Source: Dehalococcoidia bacterium (GTDB lineage Bacteria; Chloroflexota; Dehalococcoidia; SZUA-161). Taken from it: a stretch of 5,488 nt of DNA. The stretch covers positions 1-5,488 of the forward strand of contig SOKG01000023.1 in NCBI GenBank assembly GCA_004376205.1, read 5' to 3'. The position numbers were made by a program, and so were the translations under genes. Shown here piece after piece: positions 1 through 5,488 of the stretch (the stretch's first letter is position 1; each line of letters opens with the position of its first letter). The notes under the pieces are model-generated. The model saw only the letters and a list, made by a program, of their open reading frames with translations. It searched no databases and was not told the origin of the DNA.

Positions 1-307
1 TGTCGTAGTCAGGCACGAAGTCCCGCAGCATCATGGCCCCGGACGCCATCCGCACCCCGGCGTAGGAGGCAAAAATATCCTTGAGCAGGAAAGGTACACC
101 AGTGAAGGGCCCGTCGGGTAACTCACCGGTGGCCGCGGTGCGTGCCTGCTCATACATCGGCGTGATTACTGCGTTGAGGGTGGGGTTCAGGCGCTCGATC
201 CGCTCGATGGCGGCGTCCACGAGCTCTATCGGCTTGACCTCTTTGCGCCGCACCAACTCGGCCTGGGCGGTGGCATCGAGCAACGCTAAGTCGTCCAATT
301 TCGCCAT
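1..307 (-). CDS. Amidase (amidase-signature family), N-terminal part, cut by the left edge
   Basis: This is the N-terminal 102 codons of an amidase-signature (AS) hydrolase. The family cleaves amide C-N bonds with a Ser-cisSer-Lys triad in the cytosol. The visible protein begins MAKLDDLALLDATAQAELV, followed by a helical segment with ELVDAAIERIERLNP and NAVITP, the usual AS N-terminus. The segment GVPFLLKDI at residues 70-78 carries the invariant catalytic lysine, K76. The two serines of the triad lie beyond the window. The sequence after it (AGVRMASGAMMLRDFVPDYD, residues 83-102) resembles AS amidases of the 6-aminohexanoate-cyclic-dimer hydrolase type, but the substrate cannot be assigned from this piece. 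The ATG start is supported by GAGAGGAG (complement of 317-324) nine bases upstream. It is transcribed divergently from dxs and looks higher in GC than the plus-strand genes. Confidence 0.87.
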   Translation of the reverse strand, partial: MAKLDDLALLDATAQAELVRRKEVKPIELVDAAIERIERLNPTLNAVITPMYEQARTAATGELPDGPFTGVPFLLKDIFASYAGVRMASGAMMLRDFVPDYD

Positions 308-367
308 TGGTTATCGCTCCTCTCAGAATCCGCTTGGCTTGGCTCTGTCTTGCCACGCCAATAGCCT

Positions 368-387
368 GCGATATTCTACCGCGATAT
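368..387. repeat. Short direct repeat GCGATAT over the amidase promoter
   Basis: GCGATAT occurs at 368-374 and again at 381-387, 13 bases apart start to start, covering the -10 box and part of the spacer of the predicted amidase promoter. Short direct repeats in this position can be operator half-sites, but no regulator gene is in view and a 7-base repeat can arise by chance. Confidence 0.25.
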
Positions 388-401
388 ATATGCTACTGCA
401 A
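373..401 (-). promoter_or_regulatory. Probable sigma-70 promoter of the amidase gene
   Basis: On the minus strand, TTGCAG (complement of 396-401) is followed after exactly 17 bases by TAGAAT (complement of 373-378). The -10 matches consensus at five of six positions; the -35 only at its TTG. Transcription would start near 366, giving a leader of about 60 bases before the amidase ATG at 307. A GCGATAT direct repeat overlaps the element. This is a motif reading only; no transcript data. Confidence 0.5.
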
Positions 402-618
402 GAAGTCTGCGGGCAAGACGGCAGCATTTTGAACCGCGAGCATAGGCATCCAGCGTCAGCCTTGAAAATCAGAGAACCGCTCAACTATATGGAAAAAGAG
501 ATTTGATGGCTAGGTCCGCCCGTGATGAAATGGTCTGCTCGACTGGACAAAGCCCAGCGGTGAGCCTGTGTTTCGAAAGACGAGTAGGAAAGGTAAAGAG
601 AAGTTAAGTACCGATTCC

Positions 619-647
619 TTGACAGATGTGATTGCATTGCATAGGAT
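619..647 (+). promoter_or_regulatory. Probable sigma-70 promoter of dxs
   Basis: A perfect -35 box TTGACA (619-624) is followed by a 17-base spacer and TAGGAT (642-647), which matches the -10 consensus at four of six positions. It faces dxs; transcription would begin around 654, giving a leader of about 86 bases to the preferred ATG at 740. It is the best promoter-like element seen in the window and may drive dxs, the UbiA-type gene and possibly the transporter genes. Confidence 0.65.
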
Positions 648-739
648 ACTAACACCGTCGGCAGGACAATCCATGCCAAAAGGCCAATTTCTGCCTGATG
701 GGTTGTGCCATTCTTGCTGAACACGCGGGGCAGGAAACC

Positions 740-2626
740 ATGAAGACGAATATTCTGGACAGGATAGACTCCCCTGCCAAGCTTAAGGGCCTGACATATG
801 ACGACTTGGAGAAACTGAGCGCTGAAATCCGGCAGGAGTTAGTCGGGACTGTCCCGCTAAGTGGCGGCCACCTTGCGTCCAACCTAGGGGTCGTCGAGTT
901 GACTATTGCTCTGCATCGAGTTTTCGACAGCCCCACCGATAAAATTGTGTGGGATGTAGGACACCAGAGCTACGTGCACAAGCTTCTAACGGGGCGGAGG
1001 GAGAAGTTCCCAAGCATCCGCCAGTATGGAGGCCTTTCCGGATTCACGGATCGGGCCGAGAGCCCTCACGATGTTTTTGGTGCTGGGCACGCCAGCACAT
1101 CCATCTCGGCTGCTTTGGGTATGGCGCTCGCTCGAGACTTGGCGGGTGAGAACCATCATGTGGTTGCTATCATCGGCGATGGTGCTCTCACCGGGGGCTT
1201 GGCCATCGAGGCCCTCAATCATTGCGGACACTTGGGTACCTCGCTAATCGTGGTTCTCAATGACAATGGCATGACAATCTCCCCCTCTGTAGGGGCTTTT
1301 TCCAGGGTTCTGAGGCGTGTGACGCTTGACTTGAGATACGAGCAGGCAAAGAGACGAGCGAGAAGGACCGTCACTTTCTTCCCCCTGGGCGAACTAGCCT
1401 GGGCAGCCAGTAAGCGGGTCAAGAGGACCATGAAGAGAGCACTTGTCCCGGGAGCAATATGGGAGGAGTTTGGCTTTATCTACGTGGGGCCCGTGAACGG
1501 TCATGATATCAGGGAACTGGAGGCAGCACTGATAAGGGCACGGGACTATGAAGCCAAACCCACCTTCATCCACATCCTCACCCAGAAGGGCAAGGGCCAT
1601 CCTCCCGCTGAAGCGGACGCAGTCAGGTTTCACGGCATAGCACCCGGTAACAACGTGACGGCTGCCAGCCCATCCTATAGCGAGGTCTTTGGGCAGACTG
1701 TCCTTCGGCTGATGCGAGAGAATGAGAGAGTGGTGGCTATCACTGCCGCCATGCTCGATGGAACCGGACTCTCGGAGGCCAGCTGTGAATTCCCCCACCG
1801 GGTCTTCGACGTTGGCATTTGCGAGCAGCACGCTGTCACGCTCGCCGGAGGGCTGGCCACCCAGGGGTTTATTCCGATTGTAGCAATCTACTCTACCTTC
1901 CTGCAGCGGGCCTATGATCAGCTCATTCACGATATTTGCATCCAGAATCTGCCTGTCGTTTTCGCCATCGACCGCGCTGGCATCGTGGGCGATGACGGCA
2001 AGACGCATCAGGGTGCCTTTGACATCTCCTACCTATGTTGCATCCCCAACATGGTTGTAGCTGCCCCGAAGGACGAGGATGAACTCCAGCATCTACTGTA
2101 TACGGCGGTTGCCAAAGAATGTCCGATGGCAATCCGCTATCCCAGGGGCAGTGGCCCAGGGGCACCACTGAGCTCTGATGTTAGGCAAGTTCCCATTGGC
2201 AAAGGGGAGCTGTTAAGGGTTGGGCAAGATATTGGCATCCTGGCCATTGGCTCAACCGTTTACTCTGCGCTGAGCGCGGCTGAACAGCTGGGAGAAGAAG
2301 GCGTCAGGTGTGCGGTTGCCAACGCTCGCTTTGCCAAGCCCCTGGACTCAGACCTTGTCATGGGTCTGGCGGCTCAGACCAAGAGGCTAGTAACTGTGGA
2401 AGAGAACGCCCTTGCCGGAGGCTTTGGGAGCGCAATCTTGCAGCTGATTCAAGCTTCTGGATTGTTGTCGGACGTGAGAGTTGAGTGTATCGGATTGTCA
2501 GATGGCTTTGTCGAGCATGGCCCACAGGAGCTTCTTCGCGCCATGTTTGCTCTCGATTCCGACGGGATAGCCCAGCGCATTAGAGTGTCTTTTCCAGAGC
2601 TATTTGCCCGAGGGCATAGTAAATGA
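740..2626 (+). CDS. dxs: 1-deoxy-D-xylulose-5-phosphate synthase
   Basis: A cytosolic ThDP- and Mg-dependent enzyme. It condenses pyruvate with glyceraldehyde 3-phosphate to DXP and CO2, the first step of MEP isoprenoid synthesis and a source of thiamine and pyridoxal precursors. At 628 aa it is close to the usual 620-640. Domain I holds GGHLASNLG (42-50), WDVGHQ (71-76, active-site His), GAGHAS (114-119) and the ThDP/Mg motif GDGALTGG (146-153) to NDN (174-176). Domain II holds ICEQHAVT with the catalytic Glu at about 362, IDRAGIVGDDGKTHQG (410-425) and RYPRG (466-470). A transketolase C-terminal domain follows. All key residues are present, so it should be active. The same frame opens at an ATG at 698, but I prefer 740. 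MKTNILDRIDSPAKLKGL matches the family N-terminus, the 14 extra residues (MGCAILAEHAGQET) do not, and GGGGCAGGA sits just upstream of 740. Confidence 0.97.
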   Translation: MKTNILDRIDSPAKLKGLTYDDLEKLSAEIRQELVGTVPLSGGHLASNLGVVELTIALHRVFDSPTDKIVWDVGHQSYVHKLLTGRREKFPSIRQYGGLSGFTDRAESPHDVFGAGHASTSISAALGMALARDLAGENHHVVAIIGDGALTGGLAIEALNHCGHLGTSLIVVLNDNGMTISPSVGAFSRVLRRVTLDLRYEQAKRRARRTVTFFPLGELAWAASKRVKRTMKRALVPGAIWEEFGFIYVGPVNGHDIRELEAALIRARDYEAKPTFIHILTQKGKGHPPAEADAVRFHGIAPGNNVTAASPSYSEVFGQTVLRLMRENERVVAITAAMLDGTGLSEASCEFPHRVFDVGICEQHAVTLAGGLATQGFIPIVAIYSTFLQRAYDQLIHDICIQNLPVVFAIDRAGIVGDDGKTHQGAFDISYLCCIPNMVVAAPKDEDELQHLLYTAVAKECPMAIRYPRGSGPGAPLSSDVRQVPIGKGELLRVGQDIGILAIGSTVYSALSAAEQLGEEGVRCAVANARFAKPLDSDLVMGLAAQTKRLVTVEENALAGGFGSAILQLIQASGLLSDVRVECIGLSDGFVEHGPQELLRAMFALDSDGIAQRIRVSFPELFARGHSK

Positions 2627-2718
2627 AATTGCCTCTGGTTTTCGACAACGGCGGCAGTTCAATCGACGCCGAAACCCCGGTCTCTAAAGGGAGTCTGATA
2701 TTAGCAGACGAACTCTGA
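2623..2718 (+). CDS. Possible 31-residue leader ORF at the dxs/ubiA junction
   Basis: The ATG at 2623 overlaps the dxs stop as ATGA and is preceded by GAGGG (2610-2614) with an 8-base spacer, a good initiation context. The frame encodes 31 residues beginning MKLPLVFDNGGSSIDAETP and ends at TGA 2716-2718, directly followed by an in-frame TAG. I do not recognise the peptide. Its stop overlaps a CTG codon (2715-2717) in the frame of the following UbiA-type gene. Translation through it would carry ribosomes across the small hairpin at 2693-2709. It could be a leader that couples dxs to ubiA translation, the displaced N-terminus of a frameshifted UbiA gene, or a chance frame. Its length alone proves nothing. 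Confidence 0.3.
   Translation: MKLPLVFDNGGSSIDAETPVSKGSLILADEL
2693..2709 (+). promoter_or_regulatory. Small stem-loop at the likely UbiA-gene initiation site
   Basis: GTCTG (2693-2697) and CAGAC (2705-2709) form a perfect 5-bp stem with a 7-base ATATTAG loop. Immediately 5' is AAAGGGAG (2686-2693), a good Shine-Dalgarno sequence. Six bases after it comes ATT 2700-2702, in the loop and in frame with the UbiA-type gene. GAG 2691-2693 could also pair with CTC 2713-2715. The structure could partly mask initiation until a ribosome on the mini-ORF melts it. The stem is short, so this is suggestive only. Confidence 0.25.
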
Positions 2719-2759
2719 TAGGCCTGTGGAAAGCAAATTCTCCCCAATGGGTCTGGATT
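2700..2759 (+). other. Probable N-terminal coding extension of the UbiA-type gene without ATG/GTG/TTG
   Basis: The UbiA reading frame stays open upstream of the ATG at 2760 back to a TAA at 2685-2687. It encodes ISRRTLIGLWKANSPQWVWI, which is what a UbiA N-terminus looks like: a basic segment, then Trp/Pro-rich entry into the first membrane helix. The first helix would be cut short if translation began at 2760. No ATG, GTG or TTG lies in this extension. The best-placed candidate is ATT at 2700, six bases after AAAGGGAG (2686-2693); CTG at 2715, overlapping the mini-ORF stop, is another. Confidence 0.5.
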
Positions 2760-3794
2760 ATGGCTCCTTTGTGGTTTGCCCCTACTATTCTCGCACTGGA
2801 AGGGGGAAGCCACGAATGGGGACGAATTGCCCTTTTCATAGTAGCGGTGACCATCGGCATGGGTGTTGTCGAGTTCGCCGATAGCTACTCGGATAGAGAT
2901 GAAGACCGGCTATATGGTCCAACGAATCCGCTCGTTAGCGGTGAACTCAGTGCTGGGACGGCTAGGAAGGCCTTGATCGTACAGAACGTCGTAGCCGGGG
3001 CACTGGGATTTGCCCTATTGTTGGTCACCCTAAACTATTCCCTGGTAATAGCAATGATAGTGGGCTGGTTCGTAGGTCTATCATATTCACTGCCGCCTTT
3101 CCGGTTTAAGGAGACGGTTGCTGCTCCATTTTTCCACGCTCTCGGGGTGGCGCTTCTACCTGTTTTCGCTTGGCTTATTGTTGAACCATCATTCACTGCA
3201 AGAAATGGCTTTATCATAGCCTTTGCCACGTTCCTCTTCTTGAGCAGTTTCGGGTTTGGAATAACTATAAAGTTCAGGAAAACACTGCTGGCCTTCAGTT
3301 CTGGCCTAATTCAGGTCGGACGGGGCGGCAGTCTATCTGATCTTAGCACTGTTGGCTTCAAGCTAAAGGTTAAGACTGCGACGGCTCTAGAGGCAACCAC
3401 GACTTTGGGAGCGTTCACTCTGGTTCCTATCTTCTGGCATCTGGGGATATTTGACACGGCATTATCGGTTGCGTTGCTGGCCCTGCCGTTGCCATTGTCG
3501 GTCTTGGCTATAGCTATGCGAATCAAAGACCCTGTCAAGAATGGCGAGACAAGCGTGTGGCTTTTGGGACTGGCCTGGGTATTTGTGATACTCTCGCTGT
3601 TAGCTGTCGCACTTGCAAGCGCCATCCACTGGGGTTTTGCAGTTCTATGCTGTGCCCTTTTCCTGCTAGTGTTTTCCCTGCTTGTTAGGATCGTTCACCC
3701 CTGGGGATGTAAAGCTCCAAGCGGCCGCAAGATGGCTACAGATGAGGCCTTGGCGTCCTTTGTCACCCCCGGCAGGAGTATCAGCCACAAATGA
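2760..3794 (+). CDS. UbiA-type membrane prenyltransferase, divergent
   Basis: An integral membrane protein of the UbiA superfamily, which transfers a polyprenyl group from its diphosphate to an acceptor within the membrane. The coordinates use the first conventional start (344 aa), but the coding sequence probably begins near 2700. The Mg-diphosphate motif is visible as DSYSDRDED (residues 41-49, Asp at 41, 45 and 49), followed by NPLVSGELS (56-64) and the family YSLPPFRFK (109-117). About eight hydrophobic helices can be read, for example 22-40, 72-90, 122-142, 150-168, 233-253 and 266-310. The second Asp-rich motif expected at about 180-200 is not evident: the region reads SLSDLSTVGFKLKVKTATAL, with a single Asp. 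Acceptor and product are therefore unassigned. It follows dxs, which supplies the isoprenoid pathway, and ends 59 bases before the binding-protein gene. UbiA assignment is fairly sure; activity is not. Confidence 0.8.
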   Translation: MAPLWFAPTILALEGGSHEWGRIALFIVAVTIGMGVVEFADSYSDRDEDRLYGPTNPLVSGELSAGTARKALIVQNVVAGALGFALLLVTLNYSLVIAMIVGWFVGLSYSLPPFRFKETVAAPFFHALGVALLPVFAWLIVEPSFTARNGFIIAFATFLFLSSFGFGITIKFRKTLLAFSSGLIQVGRGGSLSDLSTVGFKLKVKTATALEATTTLGAFTLVPIFWHLGIFDTALSVALLALPLPLSVLAIAMRIKDPVKNGETSVWLLGLAWVFVILSLLAVALASAIHWGFAVLCCALFLLVFSLLVRIVHPWGCKAPSGRKMATDEALASFVTPGRSISHK

Positions 3795-3840
3795 GGTCAA
3801 TCTGAATCGGAGAATATTTCAAAGCAAGCGCAATTTGAGC

Positions 3841-3849
3841 AAGGAGGAG
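3841..3849 (+). promoter_or_regulatory. Strong Shine-Dalgarno that fixes a GTG start
   Basis: AAGGAGGAG, a near-perfect anti-16S match, lies just upstream of GTG 3854; AAGGAGG ends six bases before it. It identifies GTG, rather than any later ATG, as the start of the binding protein, and so keeps the full signal peptide MKARLMVILG onward. Confidence 0.85.
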
Positions 3850-3853
3850 CAAC

Positions 3854-5050
3854 GTGAAGGCGAGACTGATGGTCATTTTGGGCGTCGGGGCGTTAGTTGC
3901 AGGAATGCTCTTGGCAGGGTGCGCGGGTGAAGAAGGCGAACGGCCCATCAAGATCGGGGTGCTGGCGGCACTCACCGGCAGCCTCGCCACGAATGAAGAG
4001 CAGGCTGTCCACGGTATTAAGCTAGCTCTTGACGAGGTCAACTACGAAGTGGCCGGCCGGAGGATTCAATTGATAGTAGAGGACGTGGGCGCGGATCCAG
4101 GCCTTTGCCTGACAAAAGTGAAGAAGCTCAAAGAACAGGACAATGTTGACCTGCTCTTAGGTCCTTGTGTCACCAGTGCAGGCCTGGCTATTCGGGACTA
4201 TATCCATGAGAACGAGATTTTGACAATAGCCTGGTTTTGTTCCAGCCCTGCGTTTCTGGAGGAGTCGTATAGCAGGTACTTCTTCCGCTCATCCCACAAC
4301 TCCGGGTACCAGCCTACCGGTCACTCGGCCTACATAGCTTACACGGTGAACGGCTATCGCAAAGCGGTCGCCACTGCGTTGGACTATAAAGCTGGGCACG
4401 ACGAGGTAGAAGGATTCAAGAGGATCTTCGAGGGGCTGGGTGGCGAGGTGATCCAGGAAATCTACATGCCCATAGGAACTCCAGACTATGGCCCCTACAT
4501 GGCTATGATTGATGTGAACAATGCCGACTTTGTATGGTCTTTCCACTGGGGAGACGATGCCGTACGTTTTGTGAAGGCGTTGGATGACTACGGGATAAAG
4601 GACCAGGTGGGGCTGTTTTTCACGGGGGCTGCCACGGTCGAGCCTCCGGACCTGTGGGCGCAAGGGGACTCCGCCCTCGGAATTGAAGATGCCAGCCATT
4701 ACAGCCCAGTTCTGGACACACCGGAGAACTTGAGGTTTGTGCAGGCGATTCGGGATAAGTATCAGGAGGAGGTAACCATCTATACAGAGCATGGCTATGT
4801 GGCGGCTAAAATGGCCATATTGGCTCTTGAGGAAGTCGAGGGCGCCGTTGAGGACGTGGATGGCATGATTCAGGCCCTGGAGAATCTGGAATTCGAGGCG
4901 CCGCGTGGTCCTATTAAGTTCGAGCGCCACAGCCCGGTTCAGAATGTGTATCACAGGGTGGTGGTGGAGGTGGATGGCAAGTTGCAAAACACTGTGATAG
5001 GTACTTATACCGACGTAGGACCCTATTGGATGCCGCCGGAGCTTCGTTAG
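3854..5050 (+). CDS. ABC transporter substrate-binding lipoprotein, branched-chain amino acid/amide class
   Basis: This is the extracytoplasmic solute receptor of a Liv-type ABC importer, with a type I periplasmic-binding fold (Peripla_BP_6-like); it hands substrate to the permease encoded next. The GTG start is fixed by AAGGAGGAG. The precursor is 398 aa. Residues 1-22 form a lipoprotein signal peptide with lipobox LAGC ending at C23, so the mature protein should be membrane-anchored. The first lobe begins KIGVLAALTGSLA (33-45), then GIKLALDEVN (54-63), GRRIQLIVEDVGADP (68-82) and VDLLLGPCVTSAGLAIRDY (98-116). C85 and C105 could form a disulfide like the one in E. coli LivJ. Later conserved stretches include TPDYGPYMAMI (199-209) and TEHGYVAAKMAILAL (321-335). 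Ligands in this family include branched-chain amino acids, amides, urea and aromatic acids; the sequence does not decide. The permease follows after 21 bases. Confidence 0.95.
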   Translation: MKARLMVILGVGALVAGMLLAGCAGEEGERPIKIGVLAALTGSLATNEEQAVHGIKLALDEVNYEVAGRRIQLIVEDVGADPGLCLTKVKKLKEQDNVDLLLGPCVTSAGLAIRDYIHENEILTIAWFCSSPAFLEESYSRYFFRSSHNSGYQPTGHSAYIAYTVNGYRKAVATALDYKAGHDEVEGFKRIFEGLGGEVIQEIYMPIGTPDYGPYMAMIDVNNADFVWSFHWGDDAVRFVKALDDYGIKDQVGLFFTGAATVEPPDLWAQGDSALGIEDASHYSPVLDTPENLRFVQAIRDKYQEEVTIYTEHGYVAAKMAILALEEVEGAVEDVDGMIQALENLEFEAPRGPIKFERHSPVQNVYHRVVVEVDGKLQNTVIGTYTDVGPYWMPPELR

Positions 5051-5071
5051 GCTGAGGGAGGTTGATCTGGA

Positions 5072-5488
5072 ATGCCCCAGGCAGACCAGTTAGCCCTGGT
5101 GTTCCTCAATGGTATAGCGTTCGGCATGCTGCTCTTTCTCCTGGCTGCCGGCTTGGTGCTGATGCTTGGGGTCATGAACATCATCAACCTCGCTCACGGC
5201 TCCTTCTTTATGCTCGCAGGCTTCATTGGCGTGGCGGTTGGCGTAAAGACGGGCAATTTCGCTCTGGGCATTCTGGCCGGCGTAGGAGCCATCGGTTTTC
5301 TTGGTCTGGTAATGGAGCGCTTCTTCCTGCGCCGCCTTCCAGGCAAATCAGAGCAAGTACTCTTCACTTTGGGCTGTGTCTACATTATTTGGGATTTGGC
5401 CAGAGCAGTCTGGGGGTCAAGCCCGCGATTCCTCTCCGCTCCATCAATTCTGAGTGGTTCGGTGGCCATCGGGGATTATCAATTTCCC
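5072..5488 (+). CDS. livH: Branched-chain amino acid-type ABC transporter permease (LivH family), cut by the right edge
   Basis: This is the N-terminal 139 codons of the inner-membrane permease of a Liv-type importer. The frame is still open at the last base. The protein begins MPQADQLALVFLNGIAFGML, and hydrophobic segments cover about residues 8-32, 43-58, 64-82 and 95-112. The LivH hallmark GVMNIINLAHGSFFMLAG is at 33-50, followed by a cytoplasmic MERFFLRRLPGKSEQ (81-95) and LFTLGCVYIIWD (97-108), all as in LivH homologues. The start is supported by GGGAGGT (5056-5062) nine bases upstream. The 21-base gap after the binding-protein gene indicates one operon. By family custom, a LivM-type permease and LivG/LivF ATPases should follow beyond the window. 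The family is secure; the transported substrate is not known. Confidence 0.94.
   Translation, partial: MPQADQLALVFLNGIAFGMLLFLLAAGLVLMLGVMNIINLAHGSFFMLAGFIGVAVGVKTGNFALGILAGVGAIGFLGLVMERFFLRRLPGKSEQVLFTLGCVYIIWDLARAVWGSSPRFLSAPSILSGSVAIGDYQFP

Larger units (their letters stand above)
308..739. other. Divergent intergenic region, 432 bases, no supportable gene
   Basis: This lies between the divergent amidase and dxs genes. It contains one predicted promoter for each direction (373-401 minus, 619-647 plus) and the amidase Shine-Dalgarno site. The stretch from about 402 to 600 shows no tRNA-like cloverleaf, no strong hairpin followed by a T-run and no repeat array. The open frames crossing it (81-506 plus, 485-724 minus) lack recognisable protein sequence and look like chance frames. 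The dxs leader after the predicted transcription start is about 86 bases, and I recognise no riboswitch in it. Confidence 0.6.

Noticed and set aside
81..506. Plus-strand open frame of 141 codons crossing the amidase and the intergenic region
   Set aside because: It overlaps the real minus-strand amidase N-terminus and its promoter, and the translation is Ser/Arg-rich with no family features.
440..645. Repeated GCATAGG at 440-446 and 639-645
   Set aside because: A single 7-base match in about 200 bases, without further similarity around it, is expected by chance.
660..695. GGCAG...CTGCC hairpin in the dxs leader
   Set aside because: The stem is only 5 bp with a loop of over 25 bases and no T-run; it does not resemble a terminator or a known riboswitch.
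485..724. Minus-strand open frame in the dxs upstream region
   Set aside because: It would run against the predicted dxs promoter and has no recognisable sequence or convincing Shine-Dalgarno.
698..739. Upstream ATG extending dxs by 14 residues
   Set aside because: The extra residues do not match the DXS N-terminus and the nearest AGG is about 14 bases away; ATG 740 fits the family better.
1394..2008. Long open frame on the minus strand (204 codons) inside dxs
   Set aside because: It is antisense to well-conserved dxs sequence, has no recognisable domain or good ribosome site, and is best explained as a shadow frame.
2710..2719. CTC TGA as a prfB-like programmed frameshift site
   Set aside because: A prfB-type shift is +1, but joining the mini-ORF to the UbiA frame needs -1, and there is no slippery heptamer.
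4289..4987. Minus-strand open frame of 232 codons opposite the binding protein
   Set aside because: The plus-strand protein is clearly the real gene; the antisense translation is low-complexity in His and Val and resembles no family.

Overview
The window looks like a stretch of bacterial chromosome. It makes isoprenoids by the MEP (DXP) route, has a lipoprotein-anchored solute-binding protein, and uses ordinary sigma-70-type promoters and Shine-Dalgarno sites. The style of the amidase, DXS and Liv-type proteins, and the lipid-anchored binding protein, would suit Chloroflexota or another monoderm-like lineage. That placement is a low-confidence guess, because nothing here is a taxonomic marker.

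Layout. (1) Positions 1-307, minus strand: the N-terminal 102 codons of an amidase-signature enzyme that runs off the left edge. (2) Positions 308-739: a 432-base divergent intergenic region. It has a recognisable promoter for each side (minus strand about 373-401, plus strand 619-647) and no supportable gene. (3) Positions 740-2626, plus: a complete dxs with all the visible ThDP-binding and catalytic motifs. (4) Positions 2623-3794, plus: an unusual dxs/ubiA junction followed by a divergent UbiA-type membrane prenyltransferase. The junction holds a 31-codon mini-ORF that overlaps the dxs stop as ATGA and has its own Shine-Dalgarno site. The conserved N-terminus of the UbiA protein extends upstream of its first ATG with no ATG, GTG or TTG available. 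(5) Positions 3854-5050, plus: a lipoprotein solute-binding protein of the branched-chain amino acid/amide class. (6) Position 5072 to the right edge: the N-terminal 139 codons of its LivH-type permease.

How the genes relate. dxs makes DXP, the entry metabolite of the MEP pathway, and the UbiA-type protein would use a polyprenyl diphosphate made downstream of it, so these two form a plausible isoprenoid pair. The binding protein and permease start a Liv-type ABC importer operon whose remaining parts (a second permease and two ATPases) should lie to the right. All plus-strand genes are co-directional with short gaps (59 and 21 bases), and I see no terminator between them, so one transcript from the 619-647 promoter is possible but unproven.

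Most of the window is conventional. The parts that deserve a second look are the dxs/ubiA junction (possible translation coupling or non-canonical initiation) and the apparent loss of the second Asp-rich motif in the UbiA protein. I do not see a convincing new biological system.
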